From: Telmatactis stephensoni
Taxonomy: Eukaryota > Cnidaria > Anthozoa > Actiniaria > Isophelliidae
DNA length: 64,000 nucleotides
Direction of reading: 5' to 3'
NCBI GenBank assembly: GCA_029948255.1
Contig: JALIZF010001679.1
Coordinates: 62,001 to 126,000, forward strand
Shown here: positions 25,201-37,100 of the stretch, piece by piece
Layout: each line of letters starts with the position of its first letter
Numbering within the stretch: the first letter of the stretch is position 1
The notes under the pieces: model-generated
What the model saw: the letters and a program-made list of their open reading frames with translations, nothing else
Told to the model about the DNA's origin: nothing
Databases searched by the model: none
Made by a program: the position numbers and the translations under genes

Positions 25201-28158
25201 AGGAATATACACCTTTAGCTCGTGTTCTGACAGGTACCTCTGCTTACCTAACATATACCTTTTCATATACCCTATGCTGAACATATTACAAGGCCATTAA
25301 TGTTCCTCAGTTTCATCTATGCTGTTTCACTTATCCACAGAAAAGTAATTAAAGTAAAAGTGTTTCTTTCCTTTAAAGTTCCATAAAATCTAATATAATG
25401 CTGCTTCACACTCACCCTTAATAAGCCAACCGTGAGATCAAAGCAAACTGCACAAGTTCGTAATTGTCTCTTTTCTAAGCTGATTTCCATTGTGTTTGTA
25501 GCTTGTTGAATCTAGACATGCAGAAGAAGCAAATAAGTTCATGCATGTCTTAATTTCACAGGTCACAAAAAGTTGTTTTTCACTTGTCGAGCATCACTAT
25601 GGTAGAATCCTGCAAGATCTCACCAAGATGCATGAAGGCTACCCTAGCTTGAAGCAACAATCTCCAGAAGATCCAGCAGCTAGTGTGTGCTGCTGGTGTT
25701 TCAAACCCTGGCTTCCAAGTACCAGCTAGCTGTACAGAGAACTCATGCAATTGAGCCATTGGCACGTGCAGAATACTTCAAAGATTGGCTGCATATATGG
25801 CTATTGAAAACTATTTGGAGAACACTGCCAAGTCTTCACAAAGACCCTACAAGATGCCATGATCCTTTATATGATCCCTGCCTTAGGTGTGGTAGAAATG
25901 ATAACAGCTCCAATAAAAGATTCATTATATACCTCTTGTAACATCTCAATAAACTCTGAAAAAGCCCAGTTAAGCTGATTTAAGACTCCATTCAAGAACT
26001 CATCAGCTAACTTTACATCTGACAGACACAGCTTGCCAATGATGTCTTGGAGAACTTTTGAAGGACAAGGAGCTAGTCAAGAAGAGAATAAAACATTAGA
26101 ATTGGAACAACTTTTACAGGCAATAAAGCTTGATGTTAATATTATTAAAAGTATTTTCCTGACTACTCACGCTGTAGACTTGCTCTTAAATGACCTGTGG
26201 AAAAAACAGCAAGTATATGAACAATCCTAATATTTTCATGCAAATTTTAAAGGAATGGGATAACAGCCCAATATATAGCCTAGTATGTTTATACCTTGTT
26301 CATAAAAAGGAGTTGTGTAAATGTCCTGTGAACTGGTGTATCTGAATGCAAAGCCACAACCCTACAATAATAAGAGATACAAAAATTAGCAAGTGCATTA
26401 AGCAAGCAAGCAAACAAAAATTCGACTCTGCTATATATGCATGCATTTTCCTTTGAGCCTTGCCTCAGCAAGGAAAATCCAGAGAAACTGGAGATTAAAA
26501 CCTTTGTCACAAGGGAGAGAACAACAAAACAAACTAACTTAGTTCACATATGGCTTTATCAGCTAAGTCCTGGCCACAGGGATCAGATGAAAGACAAGCA
26601 ATGGAGTTCTGCACCATGCTTGCCACCATCCAAACTGGAGCATGGCAGCCATTAAATATTGCTGATGCAGTGATATATAATATCCTACCTTCCATATTCT
26701 GACTAGTATCCAAGTTGTTTGAACCCATGTACGCTTGTCATATGCACCCATCAATGAACGAACTAAACTATCCAACCTACAGAAAATGCAAGACAGTTTA
26801 TATTTCACCACTTTTAAAGGGCTCACAATTTGAGTACATCATCTTATTTCTGACTTAAGCTAAATATTAAAAATTATAGACATTTCAGCTAAAATTTCAA
26901 GCCTTCATTAGTGTTATTACAGTGTTAAAGAGTTATGACTGTTTAATTTGACATGGTGTTTTTTACTTACATATCGTTTGGCAGCTTTTCCATGACATTT
27001 AGACTGTCAGGATAACAGACAAAAGCAGCCAGGGCTTGAATGATCACATCTCGCAAATCTATCAATAAGCAGAAACAAATGGAAGATTACTATTTAGTTG
27101 AAAACTAGTAATATTATTGTGTGGTTGTAGTAAACCAGGATTATCCTTGAGGAGGCCGGTACAGCTTTATAGAAATTGGAGGAGAGGGGCCAGAGGATAA
27201 GCCCTAATTTCCACCCCTTTCCCACTCCATTCACATGCTCTTGATATTTCTTTGATCTTGCAAAATATTACATTGCTGAATTTTTTTTAGAGAGATCACT
27301 AACTGTTATTAGTGATCTCTCCAAAAAAATTCAGCAATGTAATATTTTGCAAGATCAAAGAAATATCAAGAGCATGTGAATGGAGTGGGAAAGGGGTGGA
27401 AATTAACTGAGCAAGATGAAAAAAAAATGTTGTCAAAGAAGTCCATCACTGTACAGGATATTGATGGGAGTGAGATCTGCAAGCTCTTACTTGCCTGGTA
27501 TGTTCTAAATGACTCATGGTAAATCATACCTGGATTAATAATTCTTTTATCGTTGAAGTGAATACAAAGAAGTAAAGCCATACTATTCAATGTCCCTGTA
27601 GCATCTGTACATAAAACAACCAGTAGTTCTCCATTTAGTATTTACTTTATCTGATATAATAAATTATATTTCTCAAAAAGAACATGAAATGTATATACAT
27701 TGAGGTCCTATATCCAAGGTAATCCTTCAGGAGGGTGTGCAGTGCCCATTATTAATAGAAATTGGAAACTGTCAAGATCCAAATAATATTTTGGAGAAGT
27801 ATTGATGAGCAAAAAGGCCCAAAGTCATCTCAAGAGGAGACTGTATGTGCATACCCCCTGTACCACTCCCCTAAGTATGCCTCATACATGTAATTTTAGG
27901 GGCCACTGGAACTCATTAGTCTGAGAGGCGTAATGAAGTTCATCATAACGCATAATTAACAGGTGTCGTGCATTCTATACCTGGTAAATCAGAAAACTTT
28001 GTTGTGGGATGGAAATAGTTTCTGAGTCCATGGAATGCATTGATTGCTGCTTCAACGTAGAATTCAGGAGTGAATTCAAACAAGGAGCCTCTTTGGGATC
28101 CTCTGGAGATGGTCTTCAGAATACAGAGCAACATCCAGTAAATGTCTTCTTGTTTGCT
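22242..28158 (-). CDS. RNF123: RNF123 exons 24-36: C-terminal region and RING finger
   Basis: Exons 27981-28158, 27530-27595, 26971-27058, 26689-26776, 26295-26361, 26171-26194, 25933-26072, 25416-25511, 24943-25032, 24482-24642, 23771-23898, 23128-23314 and 22242-22338. Exon 24 has [18 protein letters not shown], exon 30 [18 protein letters not shown], and exon 33 [20 protein letters not shown]. Exon 35 carries the first RING half ([15 protein letters not shown], then MPCKHVSC). Exon 36 encodes the second half ([17 protein letters not shown]) only in a frame one base off the spliced frame. Read literally the protein instead ends with about 31 unrelated residues and a TAG at 22242-22244. Confidence 0.9.
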
Positions 28159-31100
28159 CTACAAATATTCAGATGTATTCGACTATCATCATCATCGTCA
28201 TCATCATCATCACCATCCTTGAATGGGTGAACCCAGGATTATCCTTGAGGAGGGGTGTAGCTTTATAGAAATTGGAGGAGAGGGGCCAGAGGATAAGCCT
28301 GTCAATTTTCAAAAGTATTGGGAAGAAAAGGGGCCAAAGCCATCTTAAGAGGCAGTGTGCACCCCCTGCCCCCCTCACCTAATTCCACTCCTGACAATCT
28401 GTGATTGTATGTAGATAATTAATTACCTTTGTAAATATCAAAGTGGAGACCCAAGCCATATGCCTTGCACAGTTTGTTGTTTCCTCAAGGAAAACAGACT
28501 TTGATCTGTTGAGTTCTGCAATGACATCCTCTCGCTGAAATGGAAGAAATTTCAGCTTCAAATAATTATAATCAGATCTACTTTGTGGTTATCAATAATG
28601 CATCTGCTAAATCTTTCTAAAAAATATTAAGTATTTCTCACCTCTTTAGGACAACGTTTTATTCTTGATTCTGTGTCTTGGAGAGCTTTGATGTTTTGTT
28701 GCATGCTGTCACGTACTGCTCTAACCTGAAGAATTAGTAAATCAACAATCATTCACTAGTAACCTTTTAAAATCTGATTTTCATATAAACAACTGACATA
28801 GGGTGTGTTACCAACATGGGACTAAGGGGGAAGGGGTGTAGTACATGCATGTGACCAAGGGGGAGGGGAGTGGTACATAAATGAGACTCATGGGGAGGGG
28901 AGTGATACATACATGTGACTCAGGGGGAAAGGGTTTGATATATGCAGGGGAGTGGTACATACATATGCTCAAGGGGAAAGGGTGTGGTATATGCATGTGA
29001 CTCAGGGGGAGAGGAGTGGTACATACATGTACTCAAGGGGAAAGGGTGTGGTGTATGCATGTGACTCAGGGGGAGGGGAGTGGTACATACATTTGCTCAA
29101 GGGGAAAAAGTGTGGTACGTGCATGTGTCTCAGGGGGAGGAGTGTGGTACATACATGCGCTGAAGGGGAAAGGGTGTGGTACGTGCATGTGACTCAGGGG
29201 GAGAAGAGTGGTACATACATGCGCTCAAGGGGAAAGGGTGTGGTGTATGCATGTGACTCAGGGGGAGGGGAGTGGTACATACATGTGCTCAAGGGGAAAG
29301 GGTGTGGTACGTGCATGTGTCTCAGGGGGAGGAGTGTGGTACATACATGCGCTCAAGGGGAAAGGGTGTGGTGTATGCATGTGACTCAGGGGGAGGAGTG
29401 TGGTACATACATGCGTTCAAGAGGAAAGGGTGTGGTGTATGCATGTGACTCAGGGGGAGAAGAGTGGTACATACATGCGCTCAAGGGGAAAGGGTGTGGT
29501 GTATGCATGTGACTCAGGGGGAGGAGTGTGGTACATACATGCGTTCAAGAGGAAAGGGTGTGGTGTATGCATGTGACTCAGGGGGAGAAGAGTGCTATAT
29601 ACATGCGCTCAAGGGGAAAGGGTGTGGTGTATGCATGTGACTCAGGGGGAGGGGAGTGGTACACACATGCACTCAAGGGGAAAGGGTGTGGTGTATGCAT
29701 GTCATTCAGGGGGAGGGGAGTGGTACATACATGCGCTGAAGGGGAAAGGGTGTGGTGTATGCATGTGACTCAGGGAGAGGGGAGTGGTACATACATGTGC
29801 TCAAGGGGAAAGGGTGTGGTGTATGCATGTCATTCAGGGGGAGGGGAGTGGTACATGTGACTTAGGATGATGGGTGTGGAATATGGATATGACATGAATC
29901 AGGGGAAGGGGTGTGGTACATGCATGCGACTCAGGGGGAGGGTGTGGTACATGCATGTGACTCAGGGTAAGAGGGAGTATATCAATCTGATTCAGGGGAG
30001 GAATCAGTGGTACATACCTCATAAGGGAAGAGATAAGAAATAATTATAATTCTGAGATTCAAAATTAATGTATACATTAATAGGGTGATACACATACAGA
30101 GAAGAAAGGTGTGGCATTACATTAGAATGTGATTGAGAATCAAAGTCATACAAACCTTAGAAAGTTGTTTGTGTACAGCGACATGATACAATGTGATGAC
30201 ATCATCAAGTAATCGGACCAATGAAGTATCTAGTTGCCAGTCCTGCTCTGCTAGAGTATCCCCACCAAAGGAAGCAGATTTTTGCTTATTGAGTTCTTCT
30301 TTTACCACAGCTGAAAATATTAATTATTTATATTTACAAATTTTGTAAATTATTACAATCATAAGGGTATGGATATTTTTTGCAATTTATCCGTATTATA
30401 TTCATATCATTATAAGGAACTGAAATATTTCATGAAAAACATTTCCTTTATTATCAATTGCAAATGAGTCTGTTAGGCGAAGTTTTCAATTATTGAGGTT
30501 GAGGGCAAATTGTCCGATAAAGTATGGCGAGTTGGTCTGGGTGAGTTGTCTTCAGGGCAAGCTGTCTGGCAACCTTGAGTGTCATGAACAGGATTTGAAG
30601 TCATGTTGCAGAGCCATGTTGTTCATAAAGTTGAAAGGACAATTTATTTTACTATAACTTGCAGGATAACTGACCAAGAATGTATCTAACCAGGATAAAG
30701 ACTAATCTTGAAAATTTTCACAGTATGATAAATTGGCCCCCTATCAGTAGAATGTAACACTGACTGTGATTCCAAAGATACAGGAACTGGGATTGATATA
30801 AGCAAAACCTACTTACTATCATAGGATTTTCTAAGATGTGAAATGAGTCCACCCAGTCTGAAAAGGAAAAATAAATATTATATTATAGAACATATAATAG
30901 CCAACTTCAGAGACACACTTCACTTGCCACATACAAAAGTATCAAGATGAGGCTACTTGCATAAAGCTCAGTCATTCGTAACAAGACAGAAGTTTTAGCA
31001 CGTAGTCTCGTTCTGAGTCCTTTGTATGTGGCAGGTGAAGTATCTCTTGGAATGACTATTCAGTAAATATAAAGGTTGAAGATACCCCCTCCCCTCCCCC

Positions 31101-34100
31101 CACCACCACCTCCCCCCCCCCACCACCACCTTCTTGAGATCCTGGCCATGGCAAGGGTCTGCACCCAGCTATCTTGTTTTCTCTCTATGTGTTAATGTCA
31201 TTGTAGGATATCATTAAGGCTACTCCCCATCCATAAACTAAAGGCTAATGCCTTCTGGTCTTGATTGGAAAGTGATGACCATTTCAAATTCTAAAACTCT
31301 GTCTGGTAAAGACAACAAAGGCATACCTGGACATGTCCCAGTATTGAACACTATCATCAAAGAATGTATGAAGAGGGACATATGCATCTAAATTGGAATC
31401 AAAAATCAAGATATTATTTAGAGCAATTGATCATGAACTGCTGTGCTCAAGCAAGCTTTGGATCCACAATAATCTGCAATAATGACCACAGTCATACAAG
31501 GCCGCTACTTGGGTAGGGGACATCCCTGTGTATGGTGAGAATGCTGGCCAGTATGCCTTGATTTTAACTTTGCCAAAATTTAAATTAGCTGCTCTATCAT
31601 CATCGTCATCATCATCATCATAATCAACAACAGCAAGACAGCCTGCAATATCATCCTTCATCATTAACACCATGATCACCTTGTCAACATACAACACTAT
31701 CATAAACATCTATCACACCATTACAAACAAATTCCTCCATTACCACTACCACCAGCAAGCTAGTGTCACCATCATCATCATCATCATCATCATCACCACC
31801 ACCACCACCACCCAGGGGGTTCATCAAGGGCAGAGCACCCAGCAAATTGAACAGTTGTGGAGATGACTTTGGTGGGGTTTGCCTGGCTGTCTTGGACAAC
31901 TAAGGCAACTTTTGGTAATTAAAATCTCTATTTCTTGCCCTGTCTCCCCAATTAGTAGGGCACCTGTGCCCGGCTAGAACATAGAGACTTTAATAAAGTT
32001 ATTATTATAATTATTATATATCACAGCCACATGCCCCCAATTCAAAATCTAAATGAACTCCCTGACCATCATCACCAAGAAAGTGCTATCATCATTATCA
32101 TCATCAATATCATCATCATCATCACCAAAGATGTCCTTACCATTACTAGCTCTATAGGTACCATTGCCAGTCTTGTCCCAGTGATACCTTATGGCTTGGA
32201 TAAGTCTATGATAGAAACATGTTATGACTGGTCCACCACATGCTGTTGATGGCTGCAACTAATAACATTTATAGAGATTTCAAAGTGTGTAGTTTAGTTG
32301 GCTGCTTTATAAAAGAGAAGTCCCTAGTTCAATCCTGAGTAAAATTAAAAGGTTTCCTGTGAAAATGACCTATTAAGTGACTTTTTGATGGATGTCCTGA
32401 CATTAATTTTCCCAGCATAGGAAAGTTAATTATATCATTTTATAATATTGAAAAAATATCATCAAAAAGTCACTTACTAGGCCATTTTCACATGGAACCC
32501 TTCAATTGCTACCTAACTGTCTTGTTTAGCTTATAAGTGATATTTATTCACAAAAAATTGAGCACTGATAGAAAGAAGGGCTTCAGGGTATCTGTTTAAG
32601 AGATGCTTACATTTGAAGCTGTATACATGTTTTCATGCAAGTATTTTCTGAACTTGTCCAGGAACATCTTTCTTGTTGGCTTGGAGCCCTGAAAGTACAA
32701 TTTAAATTGAAAACATTGTGCCATTTCAAGAACTTAATATCATTAATATTGAAAAATGCAATCAATAAACCAGAGAGAGATCAAGTTCTAAGAAGATTTA
32801 TCAAACTCATTTTAATAATTCATGAGAAAACAAAATAGAAAATCATAACCGTGAAGAAGTTTTTTAAGCCAGCAAGAGATTTGCATGCAACTTTATTAAG
32901 TAAACTTGGATTTGACAAGTTGTGGTACATGCTTCAAAAAAAGTTGATAACTATAATATACCTGTCTTGGACTGCCATCACTTTGAAGAAGAATCTTACA
33001 CATTTCCACTTGCACATCTTCTAACACTGTAAAGAAAATTCAATAAGATTAGCCAACAATATAATTTATTAATAAAATATTTGAGATATAACGCGCATGC
33101 TGATTGGCTGGCTACCATGTTTATATCAGAGGACAGAGACATGGTTCGCTCAAAAAACGTCGAAAATATTTTATAAAAGCAATAGAAAACGATCGCTTAT
33201 GTCTCTGTACTGTGATATAAACACTCTGGAAGATGTAGAGCATTCGAAAAGCAAGAGAAACACTCAGCTATGCCTCGTGTTCCTAAGCTTGCTTTTCTCT
33301 TGCTCTACATCTTCCATTGTGTTTTAAATCACAGTACAGAGACATGCGCGTGCGTTTTATATTGCTTAATTAGGATACTAACATTTTTGAAAAAGAGAAA
33401 ATTAAAGAGGAAAAGAGAAGAAGAGGTTGGCTGAAGAATACATGGTGTAGAGATCTGCAAATGGATATCAAGAGGCTTGGTTATACCTGGCCTCAGCTGG
33501 TAGGCAAAGCTCAAGATAGAGTTCGGTGGAGATCCCTTGTCAACGGCCTATACATGTACACCAGGAGGGGTGACAGGACATAAGTAACTAAATAACATTT
33601 TAGACATTGGGAGACCTTACCTTGGACTTTATTTTTCAGCTTTTCACAAGCTGATAAGTATTCTTCTTTGTCTCTGTCATCTGATTCCTGCATCTTGAAA
33701 TAAAAAAAAGTTCTCAAAACATTGCAGTCGTTGTTCAGTATCAGAATGAACATGTTTAAATTGCTTACATTTTTGCTCTCCCACCACACCACAGGGAAAG
33801 CAGAATTGAGGATCTCATCATCTGGTGGTCTGATGTGCATAAAGTAACTGAACTTTTGAGGAAATGTGCCACAAGTCAAGGACAAATAATTTGAATGTTC
33901 TATTAGGGGGTGTTTACATGACACTAGGATCATCCTAGCACTAGGATCATTCTAGCAGGCAAATCATACTTAACTGCATTCTGTTTAGTAGGATGATCCT
34001 AGTCCCCAAAGTGAAGACACAAATTTCCATGTAAACAGAATGCAGTAAATGTATAGCAGGTAGGATGATTCGCCTGCTAGCTAGGATGGTCCTAGTGCTA

Positions 34101-37100
34101 GGATGATCCTAGTGCCATGTAAACACCCCTTCAAATGCCAAGAAAATTCATCTCAAACTCAGGTCACACCTCAACCCAAGAAGGAATCAAACCTAAATTA
34201 CAATATTGTTTTGTGCATGGATTGATAAACAATTGCATGAGAGTCAAAAGGATATATTTTGCAGCCAATCCATAGTCTTCTTGACTTGTGATGTCTCAAG
34301 ATATTCAAGGCAAGAGACAAACAGTGGGCCTATTCATTCAACATAGAATAAGTGTTATCATTTAACATTATATTAAACAGTTACAGATTATAGGGTAGAA
34401 TGGAGTTGTACTTCTACTGCCATTAATCTTATCTCTTGACTTATCACTGATGATGGTTTCACATGAAATATAGTAGTGAAACTACTAAAGGGCAGAGGAT
34501 ACTATTACTTTAGACCCATTTACACAATAACCTTTGGATGTACACCAGTAATTAACCACCATGCCCTAATTAATTCTAAAACTGGGCATGCAGGGAAAAT
34601 TTTTGGGTATGGTACCCCTATCAGGCAGAACCACAACACTACCACAAAGAGTGCTCTTGGCCTGCCTAAAATAAGTAATCTGTTCACACAGGAGATCCTA
34701 ACCAGGGTACTGAGACTCCAGGATGCCATTATTAAAACCTTTGGCAGTTGAATTTGACATGTGGCCATGCACTGGAGCTATTTCAAGCACTCTGAAAGCG
34801 AATGCATGGCAAATAATTAAAAATTTCCAGTGCGCACATGCAAGTGGATGATGATCTCAAAATAGCCAGAATACAGAGCAACACATCATACCATGTGACA
34901 CAAGTATCTCAGTTGCCTGGTTATTCTCTCCTGGTTCACATGATTTAATTACAAGAGCCAACATGCCAAAAATAATTATTGGCACATATAACCAGATTAA
35001 GAGTCGCTGTGCTATAAAAAGTTTGTTGTGTTTAAATGATAATCTCATCACATACCTGATGTTTAAAGTCAAGAGTAACTGGTTGATACCAATAAGCTTT
35101 TATCAAGGCAAAGAGTAAATGTTCCATGCATGGTTCAAGTTCAAAATCCTATGATACAGCATAAAAACAAGTTAGTGTAATCAGTTGTCAGTAGTACATG
35201 TAATAAGCAGATCTCATCCAGGGCCCGGTTGTTTGAAAGTGGATTTAACATTAATCCAGGGTTAACGCCAATGGTTTTCTTTACATTTAACCCTCACTGG
35301 GTTAATGCTAACCTACTTTCAAACAACTGGGCCAAGGGTGTTGAATGGACAGTCAATTGTCAATTCAGCATGTAAATTCAGTTTCTGATGAATTCATAAC
35401 TGACAACTATATACTACTCCTGACCAGTTCTGAGATATGCTTTACTTCGTACAATCATGTATACATACTATGTATAAAGGAAAATTAGAACTTACAAGGC
35501 TATGTGCATAAAGCTCATAATTTTTATCACTCTGTGTTATGCATAAACTTTATGCATGTAGCCAAGGTTATCTTGATTCTAGGGATGTAACAAGTGAAGT
35601 GGATCTTAGAACTGCCAGGACTAAGCAGGGACTCTAGTTGTGATCCTCAAAAGACAATTACAATAATAACTTTCCAAACATTTCTTTTTATCCAGGGATT
35701 ACTTGTGACTTATGACTGGCTACCAGACCCTCTCCCCTTCCCCCTGCCATTTCATGTTGTGGACTGGCAAACATTTATCCCTACTCTTTATATACAGTAA
35801 GTACACCGACAAAATTATAAGTCCTTCTACATTGGCAACTAAAGTATAGTATTACTACATGGATTACTAGTATTTTAAAAGAAGTACTAACTATATACAT
35901 GTAGTACAACTTACTTCCATACAAGCCCACATGATATCCAACATCTTTTTAACACCAGGTTGTTCAGATAAAGGATTTCCACCAGAACAGGATTTCAGAA
36001 GAAATGGAAGGAGAACTTTCTCTACTATGTAGCCTTTGGTCTGTGAATAATCAATGTGGACCACATGAAGCCCATCAGAATGTGTTGTGAAACTTTCCAT
36101 TTAGTAGTGGGGGTGGGTAATACAATTATAATGGAATTGTATAAATCATTCAACAATAGACAGTGCCTCTGTTATTGGATCCCTGACCCACTACTCATTC
36201 TTGCAGCTTTATGCAATACATGTAGTGATAGGTCTCAGGGGCGGATCCAGGATTATCATCAGGAGGGGGTGCACCATCGAATGAATTGGAATCTGCCAAG
36301 AGGATATTTTGGAAAAATATTGAGAAAAAAGACTCCAACTTGTCTCAGGAGGGGGTGCGCACCCCCTGCACCCCTCCCCTAAATCCGCCCCTGGGTCTGT
36401 GGCTTCAGATACATGTAGCTATAGTAATGTAAGGTCTGTGGCTCCAAATTTGTCACTACAAAACTGCTAAGGGTGTGCAAGGGTGACCTATTCCACTGTT
36501 TTGAGTGCATGCCAAAAAATCCAATTCTGCCAGTAATTCTAGGGGTGTGCATGCATGAATGGTTAAAAGCAAGACTTTTTGAGAATTCAAGTTTTTACTT
36601 TAGACCCTGAGATGCTTGTTCAGCAATTTCCCTTGCCTTCAAAATTCAAGACTATGAAATGCAGGCTTGTGTTGCAAAAAAGGAGATTTCACGACCCGTG
36701 AAATTTGACCAATGAAAGTTTAATGATGAGACTGACTTAATTTTGGGAGAACATTTGACATTGCCTTTATTCTGATAACGACAGTTCAAGATGGCAGGGT
36801 CCTTGTTTTACTCAGCTTCAATTCATTATCAGCACTCACCAATAGTGAACCAAGTTTTTCAAAAACATGAGAGATTGTCAGAAATGAAAGGGTATCTGAT
36901 CTACCATGGAGAGATGGTGGGACAACTGGAATACGGTCAGGCTGAAATGAATATATAAAAGTGTGAATTAAAATTAAAGACATATATCATAAATAAAGCT
37001 GGCTGAATTTTGGAATTTTCTCAGTATCATTTGTACCAATTGCAATATTCTGAGACCTACATCTATGTACATGCAGACCCTTCTTGGGAGTCTATTTGGC

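Noticed and set aside
28952..29512. 186-codon plus-strand reading frame with a repeated WYMHVTQGE motif
   Set aside because: It is the translation of a 63-66 bp minisatellite inside an RNF123 intron on the opposite strand; unit lengths near multiples of 3 keep it open. No splice or start context.
31431..31709. 92-codon minus-strand frame ([14 protein letters not shown]) near RNF123 exon 19
   Set aside because: RNF123 exons 18 and 19 join correctly without it; part is a CAT-repeat translation (DDDDDD).
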